DNA of 64,000 bases from Timema cristinae (lineage: Eukaryota > Arthropoda > Insecta > Phasmatodea > Timematidae). Position numbers and translations under genes: made by a program. This document shows positions 1-11,581 of the stretch, in pieces. Under the pieces are notes generated by a model, which saw nothing but the letters and a program-made list of their open reading frames with translations, was not told the DNA's origin and searched no databases. The stretch is taken from NCBI GenBank assembly GCA_039000515.1, contig JBCFYV010000024.1, positions 40,856,533 to 40,920,532 of the forward strand, written 5' to 3'. Every line of letters begins with the position of its first letter. The first letter of the stretch is position 1.

Positions 1-26
1 TATGATCTGCAAAAACATGTGTTAAG

Positions 27-92
27 CAGCTGCTACTTCTGACAGTCAACATTTAGGTATATACCTAAATGTTGATTGTCAGAAGTCAGCTG
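27..92. repeat. Palindrome with 25-bp arms
   Basis: Arms 36-60 and 61-85 are reverse complements with one mismatch and no spacer (centre TTTAGGTAT|ATACCTAAA). CAGCTG on both sides (27-32, 87-92) extends the symmetry. It could be a hairpin end of a small DNA element. Confidence 0.8.
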
Positions 93-1562
93 TGAGCTGT
101 CAGTCAGCACCAAAGAAGCCATGGGGCAACTGTAGCAACGCCTGTGACTACATATTTAAGGTATATAACATAACTTTTAATTTGAAAGAAAACTTTACAT
201 GTGAAGTTGATGCACTAGCTTATTTTACGATACAACTTTATCTACACATAAAATAGCCCAACATTCAACTTTGCTACCCATTTTATATTCTAGGGCTTCT
301 TCATTATACCACAGGATAGCCGACACTACAAAATTTGTCAACAAAAACACTCTATTAACCTATTTAAATACCTAATGTGTCATGGCCAAGCCTCTCTTGT
401 TTATCCTGCGCCTCCAAACAATAACAAACACCTTGATTAACCTTGCTCGCTACAGTGACCTCATCAAAAAAGGAGGGCCTAACTCAACATTTAATCCGTT
501 GCTGGACTTCCAATCTGCCTCGGTGTACATATACATGTGTGTGTGTATGTAACCTTTGACCTTTTGAAGGATGCTGTAGCCTGAACCAAAGTTTCCCCTA
601 CCCGGGAAATCCGTGTAGCTAACCTGCAACCTTCAGCCAATCCCGTCAAAATCCGACCCCCCGACCCCCTCTCCGCACAACCCCCCCACCCCCTACACGC
701 TCTGTTGTTGAACATAAACTCTGCAATGCAGTATCCTATAGTAAGGGAGCATTATAAAAATTATTGTGGTAGTATTTTGGCTATAAATTTATTTATTTTT
801 TTCACATTTTTCTTAATGTAACGGAGCTTACTGTCCATTTGGGCTGTCCAAAATGTACACAGATTTTTTTGAGAACCAATAGAGGGAGGAGAAAATTAAA
901 TAAATTCCTGTAAAAATGAGCTTAAAATCACTATATGGAAAAAATGACTACCCTCAGGTTCGTTTGAGATTCGAACCAAATGATGACCTCTGAGGCACAA
1001 ATTTAAATATCCAACAATAAGCAAAACCTTTTCCGTTTCATTACTGATAGGCCTATTATTGAATGATCTTGGATGCATTCCGAAAACAGCGAAAATTTTT
1101 ATTTCCAATATTACTTAACCTAACTTAACCGAACCGATCTCACACTTCATTACTAATTTTCAGACATTAAAGTAGTCTATAGTTTTAAATCAAGTGGGTG
1201 TGGGGGAGGGGAGAGGATAGCCCACAATTCAGTGATAGTACTCCTAAATCATGATCTTCATCTGTGGACAACTGGACAAGGACCACCTAGAGGACTGTTC
1301 AAAATGTCCGTTCGCTTGGTCTGCCTGTTGATAGTACAACCACCTGTTCGAGGTTAGCTAGAATCAGTGGTGAATCTAGGATTAATGCCAGAGAAAATGG
1401 GGATGGGGTGAATAGGGGCGCTAGCCATTTCCCCTCTCGTAGTTGGCTGTTAAGAGGAACAGTTAGAGGGCATTTAACACACAACAGAGAATATCGTTGT
1501 TCTATTCTATAACTGAAACATCAGAGGGGAAAATATCAACTAAAAATACAAATTCTATCTGG
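93..1562. other. No gene recognised
   Basis: AT-rich sequence with a C-rich patch at about 645-700. The short frames here have no recognisable protein features. The sequence near 940-1020 shows vague SINE-like words (GATTCGAACC) but no complete box structure. Confidence 0.5.
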
Positions 1563-1683
1563 TTATTGAAAGAAAAACTACCCTCAGTGCACATGACCGG
1601 GATCGATCTTCGATCTCCCCGTCTTTGACATTCTATTCCAACACGAGAATAGTGTGTTAGACCACGCGGCCACCTAAGCGGAT
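1563..1683 (-). mobile_element. SINE-1b, head fragment
   Basis: In reverse complement this reads as the tRNA-like head GGTGGCCGCGTGGTCTAA, then GACGGGGAGATCGA, then the start of the body (TGTGCACTGAGGGTAG). The tail is missing, so it is a 3'-truncated copy. Confidence 0.7.
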
Positions 1684-1919
1684 GTCAACAAGGTTATTCG
1701 AAAACGTTGCCGTTATTATAACTCTACTGGAAAACTGTCTAAACGTTTGTGGAACAGACCACGATAGAAACTGCAGGATTACCTCTAAGGGTGCATTTAA
1801 TAATGGTTTAGTAGATAACATTATGGTTTCGTAAACTGTATCCATTTCCTTAGACTTTTTTTTTTAGCAACGTGGTTTACTACACTTTCGGATTATACGC
1901 TAATATAATAATGACGCTG

Positions 1920-2382
1920 TGTTGGACTGAATGCCAAAGATGGAGAGATCAGAGATTGATCCCGGTCGACCCGCCTCGGTGGTGTAGTTGGCTAACGCGC
2001 TTGTGTTGAGCTCGAATGCCGAGGACGGGGAGATCGAGGTTCGAATCTGGGTTGGGTGAACTGGGAGTGGTTTTTCCTAAATGGTTTTCCACTATCCCTC
2101 CACGCAAATGCGGGTTCACTTTTCTTTTTCTAATTCAACCTTCCCAATTCCTAATCCATTAGCGTAATTAGTACTTAAAGCGTATAACCCGAACGGGTAG
2201 TAAGACGTGGTGCTAAATATTGATCCCGGTCGGGTGCACTGAGGTGTGGTTTTCCTAAATGGTTTTACACTCTCCTCTAAACAAATGCGGTTGCATTTCT
2301 TCTAAATTAAGCCTCCCTAATCCATTAATGTGATTGGTACTAGGCGTATAACCTGAACGGTTAGTAAGACGCAGTGCTAAAA
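1920..2382 (+). mobile_element. Older SINE-1b interrupted by a younger SINE
   Basis: The head remnant (to 1968) and the body plus tail (from 2219: GGTGCACTGAGGTGTGG ... AAGACGCAGTGCTAA) are parts of one diverged SINE. The split lies at GATCCCGGTCG within the B-box side of the head, and 14 bp are duplicated around the insert. Confidence 0.75.
1969..2218 (+). mobile_element. SINE-1a, complete, nested
   Basis: Full-length copy: head CCGCCTCGGTGGTGTAGTTG with A-box-like TAGTTGGCTAA and B box GGTTCGAATCT, body with TTTTCCTAAATGGTTTTCC, and tail ACCCGAACGGGTAGTAAGAC. It is flanked by a perfect 14-bp duplication ATTGATCCCGGTCG (1955-1968 and 2219-2232). Confidence 0.9.
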
Positions 2383-2384
2383 AA

Positions 2385-2592
2385 AATTACGCTAATGGTT
2401 TTAGGGGTTAGGTATGTTTTATTTAGTGGAAATGTCCTCACATTTTCGTGGAAGGAGAGTGGAAGACAATTTTGGAAAAAAACACTCTCAGTATACCCAA
2501 CCAAGACTCGAGCCTTGATCTCCCTGTCATCGGCAGTCTTAGAGTATTGTGAGAGTAACGTCTTAGACCATGCGGCCACCGAAGTGGGTTTC
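2385..2592 (-). mobile_element. SINE-1b, lacks 3' tail
   Basis: The reverse complement starts ACCCACTTCGGTGGCCGCA, has an Leu/Ser-like long variable arm (CTAAGACTGCCGATGAC) and ends at CATTAGCGTAA. It abuts the tail of the preceding plus-strand SINE, so the two 3' ends face each other. Confidence 0.8.
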
Positions 2593-3768
2593 TTAGACAT
2601 TACATTATGGTTTCGTAAACGATATTCATATGGTATCATATACATTATCGTCATGGTTTTGTAAACATTGGCCAAATGGTATCGTAGACATTATTCGTAT
2701 TGCCTCTTAAGGTTTTCTGAATAAACAAATTCAAAACAAAAATACGAATTATAAATAAACTTAATTCTATATAAAACGTAAAAACCACTCTTCTTACAGT
2801 AGGCCTAACTATATCACCGTTAAACAGGAAACTATGAATTATCACTTGGATAACTACGTTAGTTTTGACGGGAATCGAAACAGCGTCATACCAATAGGCA
2901 GATACGATAGTCATTGAGTGAGTAAAGGTGTAAGACTTGTCTCAAAGAGACCGATCGTACTAACATTCTTATTTAGTCTATAATAGCTTAGAACAAAGTT
3001 TTCAAGAATAGGTTATCAGTAGACTAAAATGAGACGAATTCCCATAAATCCATTTGGAACTAAATTTTAAAGTTTATTTTTGAAAACTTTCTTTAATTTT
3101 TCAAACTAAACTACCCTTATAATAAATTGTTTTAGAAAAATAAAAATACATTATATATCATTTAGAATAGTACACATGTACCAATTTTGAATAAAATCAA
3201 AAAAGCCATTTTTAAGAAAAACATTTTTTTCTCAAAAATCAGTTATCACTAAGTTTTTCAAGGGAAAAAAACTATTTTTAATTTAAGAAACTAGCCAGAA
3301 ACCCATTTTGAAAATATCCTTCCAGAACAATTTTTAAAATATATCAAATTTAAAAAATATATATATCATCAGTAAACTACACCTATGCTAATTTTCCGCC
3401 AAAAAGAACGTATACAGTGGGTTTGTCATGCCAGATATCTATTTAAACAAAATTGATGATGCCATTTAAAAAAAAAATAATTTAAGAAAATTCCACATCA
3501 GTAAACTACCCTTAATTTAAGTTCTAGGGTCAAAATCAATCAATGTTCTCAGGTATAAGTATTTAACATCAAAATATTAAGTTAGAACAAAATCCATCAA
3601 ACCGTTTTGGATCCAGTCCGAGGGGCAAACCAAATTGTAAAATCCACTTTTTTGGGCTCGTGGTATATATAAAACGTAAAGATTTATCATGATATCGAGG
3701 TCGACAATTTTTATGGTTACATTACTTTTTCTTTGTTTGAGAGAATAAAATGTATAGGGTCTATAAAT
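2593..3768. other. No gene recognised; AT-rich
   Basis: Very AT-rich. At 3000-3560 phrases such as CAGTAAACTACCCTTA recur and resemble, in inverse orientation, AGTAGTTTACTTTAGGG at about 46450. This suggests an old interspersed element, but no termini could be defined. Confidence 0.4.
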
Positions 3769-3781
3769 ATACCAACCCATA

Positions 3782-4056
3782 TTATTATTAGCACCGCGTC
3801 TTACTACCCGTTCGGGTTATACGCACTTACGCTAATGTGTAATGGTAGGGTGATTGTGAGATGAAATGAAGGACCTACAGTTTAACGTGGAATCCGAACC
3901 ACGGTGGAGGCCTGTCATTCCCCACATTCACAAGATGTCTTGTCAGAGGCGAAGGGAGAGTTTGGCGATCAGATAAATCTGTGCTGGGACCGAGGATTGA
4001 ACCTCGGCCCCAGCATAGAAGTCTGACACCTTACCCCTATACCACCAGGTCACCTA
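3782..4056 (-). mobile_element. SINE-2, complete
   Basis: In reverse complement: class I tRNA-like head GGTGACCTGGTGGTATAGG with B-box-like GGTTCAATCCTC, a body with CGTGGTTCGGATTCCACG, and the same tail as SINE-1 (ACCCGAACGGGTAGTAAGAC). The tail continues into TAATAAT. A perfect 13-bp duplication ATACCAACCCATA flanks it (3769-3781 and 4057-4069). Confidence 0.9.
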
Positions 4057-4359
4057 ATACCAACCCATAGTTGTCCCAGTGTGACTTCAGGAAGATAGAC
4101 CTCTTCAGATGAGCGAAAAGCTGCAGAATAGGAGTACAACAACTTCCTCAAGTGAGATCACGGGACGAGATTAGTGTCACAGTAGCTCCGAAGCGCCCCG
4201 AGGTTCTTGAGATTCTCAAGATGAGAGTAAGGGGAGTGTAGACACCTTGAGAAGGGAAAACTACCAGAATGCAAGTGGTAAGGTGGCCACAATAGTATTC
4301 AAGGACTGAATGAATGAAGAGAAGTTCTGTTTTAACACTTGGCATTGTATATCCTGATC

Positions 4360-4650
<291 letters not shown>

Positions 4651-4654
4651 CCTG

Positions 4655-5013
4655 ATCTTTGTCTAATGCGAGGACCAACTTTAAACCTAAGACGAACAAC
4701 GTATTTGGTTATCTGATTCAAGATGGTGGCCACTCAAAAATATATCTTTGTTTGTTTGTTCCACAATAAATGCCAAGTGCGTTAGTCAATTTTAACGAAA
4801 TCCGACATACACATTCTATGAATTTAAGCCGAACAATGTCTCTGGTTATCCGATTCAAGATGGCGACCATTCAAAAATATATGTTTGTTTGTTTGTTCCA
4901 CAATAAATTTTAAATTCGTGGATCAATTTTAATGAAATTCTTTTAACCTAAGCCGAACAACATATCTGGTTATCCGATTCAAGATGGCTGCCACTCAAAA
5001 ACATATGTCTGTT
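4655..5013 (+). repeat. Tandem ~130-bp repeats left of the large palindrome
   Basis: Three degenerate units each contain TCTGGTTATCCGATTCAAGA, TGGCCACTCAAAAATATA, TTTGTTTGTTCCACAATAAA and AATTTTAACGAAATCCG. The same unit recurs in the same orientation right of the palindrome (about 6515-6735). Confidence 0.8.
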
Positions 5014-6454
5014 TATAATAAAAGCCAAGACTCAGATATTGTCATTAATAATTTACAAAGGTATGAGTACAAATAAATTTAATTAATAAATTGAATATTG
5101 AGGATAAATATCGTTTTGATTAACACTTTTACAACTTGTTTATACTAAATTGTGTCTGTTTTTACTTTAACACACTTTGATATTTAAAAATATTTACCTT
5201 GTCTATCTATACTTATAAAATAACATGTCCTGACTGACTGACTGACTGACTGACTGACTGACTGATTCATCATCGCCGAGCGCAAACTATCAAGGCTACA
5301 AGCATGAAATTCGGACTGTATATTCATTTTGTTATGTAGGCACCCACTAAGAAAGGATTTTAGAAAATTCCACTCCAAAGGGGTCAAAATAGGGGATGAT
5401 AATATGTATGATAATATGTATGAAAGTCCGTCATTTTGAAAGTTACATAAACAAAATTTTGTATTTCGGTTATTGACGTAAAACAAATAAATACGTGTTT
5501 CAGGAATTTTGGAAATTTTATTTAATAAGGGATGAAAAAGGGGGTGAAAGTTTGTATCGGACTTGCATTATTTTTGATCTGAGGTCAAGTTATGGTCATC
5601 AACGTAACGTAATATTTTAAATTAATCTGTAAATACATATGTATATTTTCGTATTTGTATATAATCAATTTCCACGCGAGCAAAGCCGCGGGCAACAGCT
5701 ATCTAGTATTTAATATAGTATGAGTCAAACTGGTCAAACTAACAAACATGACATAATACACAATTAATTTATAAAGAAGTTTTTAACGAAAGTGAAACTA
5801 AAACATATTAAAACAATAAGTTAAAACATATATATTCAAAAGTTGGTGATTGCTTGGATTATAAAAGTTTTAGTATCCAAATAACTTTATAAAAACCTAT
5901 TTAAGTCTTATCTGAAATGTTTGCTCCCGTTACTCTTTTCATTGTTCCAGTGTATGATGGGGATTATTGAAACCTTATTTATCCAGGTTAACTAAGGTTT
6001 CAATAATCCCCATCATACACTGGAACAATGAAAAGAGTAACGGGAGCAAAAATTTCAGATAAGACTTAAATAGGTTTTTATAAAGTTATTTGGATACTAC
6101 AACTTTTATAATCCAAGCAATCACCAACTTTTGAATATATATGTATTAACTTATTGATTTAATATGTTTTAATTTCACTTTCGTTAAAAACTTGTTTGTA
6201 AATTAATTGTGTATTATGTTATGTTTGTTAGTTTGACCAAATTGACTCATACTAAATTAAATATAGATAAGGTAAATATTTTTAAATATCTAAGTGTGTT
6301 AAAGAAAAAAACACCCAAAAGTGATTGTAAACAACTTGTAAAAGTGTTAATCATAACGATATTTATCCTCAATATTCAATTTATTAATTAAATTTATTTG
6401 AACTCATACCTTTAAATTATTAACTACAATATCTAAGTCTTGGCTTTTATTATA
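5014..6454. repeat. Large palindrome (fold-back), left arm split by a Helitron
   Basis: The left arm (5014-5977, 463 bp without the 501-bp insert) and right arm (5993-6454, 462 bp) are close reverse complements around a 15-nt spacer. Pairing can be followed from the inner end (CCTTA/TAAGG) to the outer end (TATAATAAAAGCCAAGAC against its complement at 6437-6454), with scattered mismatches. Confidence 0.9.
5206..5706 (+). mobile_element. Non-autonomous Helitron
   Basis: It starts TCTATACTTATAAAA and ends GCCGCGGGCAACAGCTATCTAG. That is a 5' TC, a 3' CTAG and a GC-rich element (CGCGAGCAAAGCCGCG) just before the end that could form a short hairpin. It lies between A and T. The other palindrome arm preserves the empty site. 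A (TGAC)n run is present at about 5227-5266. There is no coding capacity. Confidence 0.88.
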
Positions 6455-6514
6455 TGCATTTACTCCTTACGAAAGATTCAATTAGAATATTCTCTAAAAT
6501 GTTATATGTCTGGG

Positions 6515-6740
6515 TTTTTTTTCCACAATAAATTCCAAATGTGTGGATCAATTTTAACGAAATCCGGCAAGGACATTCTTTAAACAAAAGCCAAACAACT
6601 TATCTGGTTATCTATTTCAATATGGTGGCCATTCTAAACATGTGCCTGTTTGTATGTTCCACAATACATTCAAAATTCGTGAACCAATTTTAATGAAACT
6701 TGTCAAGGACATTATTTGAACCTAAGCCAAATGATATAAG
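6515..6740 (+). repeat. Two repeat units right of the large palindrome
   Basis: These are the same ~130-bp unit as at 4655-5013 (TTCCACAATAAATTCCAA, ATTTTAACGAAATCCGGCAA, TCTGGTTATC), in direct orientation. The unit therefore flanks the inverted arms on both sides. Confidence 0.75.
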
Positions 6741-7574
6741 TACTATACATAAGGCCAAGCCTTTAAACTATTTTGTTTCACTACACTTATTTAAAAAAAA
6801 ATCAAGTCTTGTATTTTTTATAACCAACTGCACTGTTCTCAAATATATAATTTGTATATAAATTAAATTTGTAGACTAAAATAATAAATCATGATAATGC
6901 TCTTGGTACCATGTTACATTCTTTTTCATTTAGAACTGGAAATAAAATGTTGGGACCAGCAAAACTTCCGTGTGCATTTAATTTATTTAAATTAAGCCCT
7001 GAGGTGAAACTCGAGTAGAACTGCAAAGTTTAACAAAATTCATCAGTTGTGAGGTGAGGCATGGCTAGTTTTTATTATTTGTTTATAAAAATAAGAATAT
7101 TAGTAAACTTGTTAATTTTTCGTTCGAATTATTTTTATTTTTATGCAAACATATATACGCAATGTAATTTATGAAACAAATTTAAAGTTGCTTTTAAATA
7201 ATTTTGATTAGCAGCAACACATTTACTCAAAGCATCTTAAGAATATAAAAGTTGAAGAAACATTCAATGATAATTTTTGAAATTTTTTATAAACACTGGT
7301 AAGTCCTTTGCCTTTAATGAGACCAAAAATAAAGAAAATGCAATAACTGAAACATTATTTATTTATATCTAAAAATTATTATATTATGATAATTTTACCA
7401 AGTTCATGTTAAGAGCCCGTCTCATCCTAGGATAAGTTCTAACTCAAAACCGACGCCACATTGGGAAGTTTTCTGTATTCTGTTTAAAAAGAAATAATAA
7501 AACTGTTTCACTGGTCTCAATTTTATTTAATATATTTTAAAAAATACATCAAAATTTAAATATATTTATTTATA
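6741..7574. other. No gene recognised; AT-rich
   Basis: About 75% A+T by eye, with no convincing open frame, repeat boundary or RNA gene. Confidence 0.5.
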
Positions 7575-7818
7575 ACCACCACGTCTTACTACCCTTTCGG
7601 GTTAAACGCCTATGCACTATAGTAATAATGTGTTAGGGATAAGTAAAGCTAAATCTCTAGGAAGTGTAATCGCATTTTCGTGGAGGAATAGAAGCAAAAC
7701 ATTTAGTAAAAATCACTCTCAGTACACTCTGACGGGATCGAACCCCGATCTCCCAGTTTTTGGCAGTCTAATATATTGCGATAATAACGCCTTAGACCTT
7801 GCGGTCACCGAAGCAGGT
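7575..7818 (-). mobile_element. SINE-1b, complete
   Basis: The reverse complement runs from the head (CTTCGGTGACCGCAAGG) to the tail (ACCCGAAAGGGTAGTAAGAC). AATTTAAATAT occurs on both sides and may be the target duplication. The open frame in it is a shadow. Confidence 0.8.
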
Positions 7819-7994
7819 AAATTTAAATATTTATATGTGTTTAAAAAAACAATTTCACTGTTATAAAATTAAAAAATCGCACCCCAGTAAGTTTTCTATT
7901 TGGAGCGTAATCTTGTATATAAGTTTCCCGCTAATTGGTCGTGATATCAAACCTTAAATTTAATATTTCAACCCGACTTAAGACAAAACGAATA

Positions 7995-8334
7995 GTAGTA
8001 ATAATAATAATGCCATGCCTGGCCTACATCAATTTGTAACTTTATGATAAGATTAGCAAACACTAATGTACCATTGCTCAGGGGACGCCCGAATAATCGG
8101 CCATCCTTTCCGTAGAGGCTCTTTCCGTGTCCCGACGAGATGAGGTGATGATTAAAGTTATTAGGTTGTGGATAAAATAAATTACTTAACCTAACTAATC
8201 CAATCAAACAAACCGTAGTAACCAAGGGAATGATTCCTCTTCAGAGAAAAATCCACTTGTACCAGCCAAGAATGGAACCCGGGACATTTAGGTCAGCAGC
8301 CAGTAACTCTTACCACTATATCACTAGGCCGGTT
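7995..8334 (-). mobile_element. SINE-3, complete
   Basis: In reverse complement: head GGCCTAGTGATATAGTGG with B-box-like CCCGGGTTCCATTC, a central AGTTAGGTTAAG, and a 3' end GGCCAGGCATGGCATTATT running into TTATTATTACT. An imperfect 14-bp duplication (AGACAAAACGAATA at 7981-7994, AGTCAAAACTAATA at 8335-8348; 12 of 14) flanks it. The tail differs from SINE-1 and SINE-2. Confidence 0.75.
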
Positions 8335-8348
8335 AGTCAAAACTAATA

Positions 8349-9090
8349 TTTAATTTTTATTTACATATACCCATATTGTAGACTGTATACAATTCTATAG
8401 AAAGAAATTCTGGTACATCTTACGTGATAATTATTTTTAATTCTTTATCACGCACAGGAAAAAATTAAAAGATAAATAAGAAAAAGTATAGACGTTGACG
8501 TATATTGTCCTAAACATCATTTGATAACCAGTTTTGTGGTTTAACAAAGACTACTGGCCAGTTCCTTAGTCAACTGAGGACGTCTCAAGATCGGTGCTAT
8601 ACCAAGTAAAGAAGGAATGGGCCGCCTTCATATACGAGACTGACCCATTCAATTCTAGTTAAGGTAAGCGTCGTCTTGTATTTAATATAGCGCTGCATTT
8701 GAGGCGTACTCAGTCTAAGTAATTGGCCTTACATGACACTAGTATTTCAGTCCGATATTCATGGGAAGAACCTTAGTTTGTAAGAACACTTTGGCGTGTG
8801 TGGATCCAGAGCGGATCTAATGCACGCCTTGATCGTGCTTGATACGTGTGTGTTATTTTAGTGGGTGTTAGACTCTATTGTCTTGTATTCGTGTGCCAGG
8901 TATGTAAGTCTCCTACCAAAGTCTAGTATTATGTTATTGTTACGTATGATTAGATATTAATGTGAAATGAATATTGCATTTATTACTAAGTTGATTTATT
9001 GAAAAACGTTATCATGATTGACATGTATACATATTGTTTCTGCTATAAACCGAATTGGCGTGCCTGCCAGGCGAGAGAGTAGGTAACGTT
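8349..9090 (+). other. No gene proven; possible exon end at 8899
   Basis: From 8560 to 8899 the GC content is visibly higher than around it. The stretch ends in GTGCCAG|GTATGTAAG, a strong consensus donor on the plus strand. No open frame is convincing, so at best this would be an untranslated exon. Confidence 0.25.
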
Positions 9091-9177
9091 AGACTAGGGC
9101 AGTGTTTTTGAAGTTTTGATTGAAAAATTATTTTTTGGCTAAAATAAGTAGAATATTTCAATGCATAGCAACTGTCT

Positions 9178-9300
9178 TAGTAGCTGGAGCCAAATAAGGT
9201 CGTAGAGGACAGGGCACATTAGCGGTCCAAGTTCATTGACAAAAGGATTGGAGCTCTTGTAAGACAGAACATCGAATATTAATAATGTATTTTATAATAA
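9178..9300 (+). mobile_element. 3' end fragment of a non-LTR retrotransposon
   Basis: The stretch GAGGACAGGGCACATT ... GTAAGACAGAACATC ... TTAATAA parallels 37680-37760 (GAGGACAGGGTCCATT ... GTAAGACAGAATATC). In translation it resembles the last residues of an insect reverse transcriptase tail. Short and decayed. Confidence 0.55.
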
Positions 9301-9305
9301 ATTTT

Positions 9306-10210
<905 letters not shown>

Positions 10211-10249
10211 TTTTAGCATCTCGTCTGACTACCCGTTAGGTCTATTCGC

Positions 10250-10305
<56 letters not shown>

Positions 10306-10498
10306 AGCTAATGTGTTAGGTACGAGGAAAGCTGTATTTAGAGAAAGTCTACTTTCATTTTTGTGGAGGGAGACTGGAAAACAAGTAAGGGAAAACCACC
10401 CTATTCATCTGACATTGATTATAAACCCAATATTCCCGTCATAGGCCGCTCAGTCTATCGCGAAAGTGACGATTTTTAGACCATTTGATCCCCGAAAC
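10211..10498 (-). mobile_element. SINE-1b with an internal (AT)n expansion
   Basis: The tail (TAGCATCTCGTCTGACTACC in plus orientation) and body are recognisable. A (AT)n run of about 54 bp (10251-10304) has grown inside the tail-body junction. The head is decayed. Confidence 0.75.
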
Positions 10499-10601
10499 AA
10501 TATCAGCTAATCTTAATATTCAAGGTATAACAAAATTAGTCAACAAGTTTGCTTGTACAAATCCCTAGATTTGTAATGAAAATTTTATTGACGTTTTAGA
10601 C

Positions 10602-10914
10602 AAAGAGTTTCCAACTGACGGCCCACAATACCTTTTATTTTATGGCTCGCAAGGTTTCTTGGAAAAGTAATTTACTGTGGTAAAATGGAGGTTTTTAAGC
10701 CAAGAAACGGTAAATTTTGACTTGTGTGAGGAAAATCTTTGAGAGCTCTAAATGATATTCATTCAGTAATAAATGAAATTGCACTCTATTTTTATAATTG
10801 TGTAACCACGTTGAATCCTATTTTCCTCCACCACTTAACCGATTATAATGCGGTCCTGCCATTAGATTCGTGGATTAAATCGCGGCCCACGGACACTTAA
10901 GTTGGAAACCCCTG
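10602..10914. mobile_element. hAT-like MITE
   Basis: The left end AAAGAGTTTCCAACT and the right end, in reverse complement CAGGGGTTTCCAACTTAAG, form an inverted repeat followed by GGCCCAC motifs. The flanks TTTTAGAC (10594-10601) and TTTTAGAT (10915-10922) are an 8-bp duplication with one difference, as hAT transposases make. No coding sequence. Confidence 0.75.
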
Positions 10915-11049
10915 TTTTAGATGTTTTATGATTTTTGTTCAAATCTACAGTTTATTCATTAAGGCTCTTAAAGACGATCAAGCTTAACCCAGTTAAGGAA
11001 CATCAATAATATCGGTTACTTGTCTAATTAATTTCATAGAAAGACATTT

Positions 11050-11104
11050 TTAGCACCGCGTGTTACTAACTGTTCACACTACCCGCTTATGTAGCCTAAT
11101 TTTT
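11050..11104 (-). mobile_element. Tail of an older SINE-1b (split)
   Basis: TAGCACCGCGTGTTACTAAC followed by GCTTATGTAGCCTAA is the 3' tail, in inverse orientation, of the SINE whose body and head lie at 11371-11581. Confidence 0.6.
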
Positions 11105-11370
11105 TTTAAGCACCGCTTCTTACTACCCGTTCGGGTTATACGCCTATGTAGACTACTAATTACACTAATGGGTTAGGATTAGGAAGTTTCAATTGAAAAG
11201 AAGTGCACCCGCATTTGCATAGAAAGAGAGTGGGACACGATTTAGTAAATCCGCCGTAAGTTCACTCGACTGGTATCAAACCCAATTCCCACCCCCCACC
11301 CCCTCCCTTCGGCAGTCTAGTCCAACACGAGAGTAGTGCTTTAGATTACGTGGCCACTGAAGCGGGTATG
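11105..11370 (-). mobile_element. SINE-1b, complete, nested
   Basis: A complete minus-strand copy from tail (AAGCACCGCTTCTTACTACC) to head (GTGGCCACTGAAGCGGGTA). It is bracketed by TGTAGCCTA (11090-11098 and 11371-11379), consistent with insertion into the older SINE. A C-rich run (11286-11306) sits in the head. Confidence 0.75.
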
Positions 11371-11581
11371 TGTAGCCTACTAATTACACTGAGCTAGTGA
11401 CGAGGAAGGCTGAATTTAGACGAAACGTAGCAGCATTTACCTGGAGGGGTAGTGGAAGACTATCTAAGGAAAACCACCCTCAGTATAACCGACCAGGATT
11501 TGAGCCCCGATATGCTTGTCAATGGGCATTCTAGTATATTGAAATAGTGACATATTAGACCATGCGACCATTGAAGTAGGT
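11371..11581 (-). mobile_element. Body and head of the older SINE-1b
   Basis: This continues the split copy: ACTAATTACACTGAGCTAG, AGGAAAACCACCCTCAGTAT, then ACCATGCGACCATTGAAGTA in plus orientation. It is more diverged than the insert, as expected for the older element. Confidence 0.65.
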
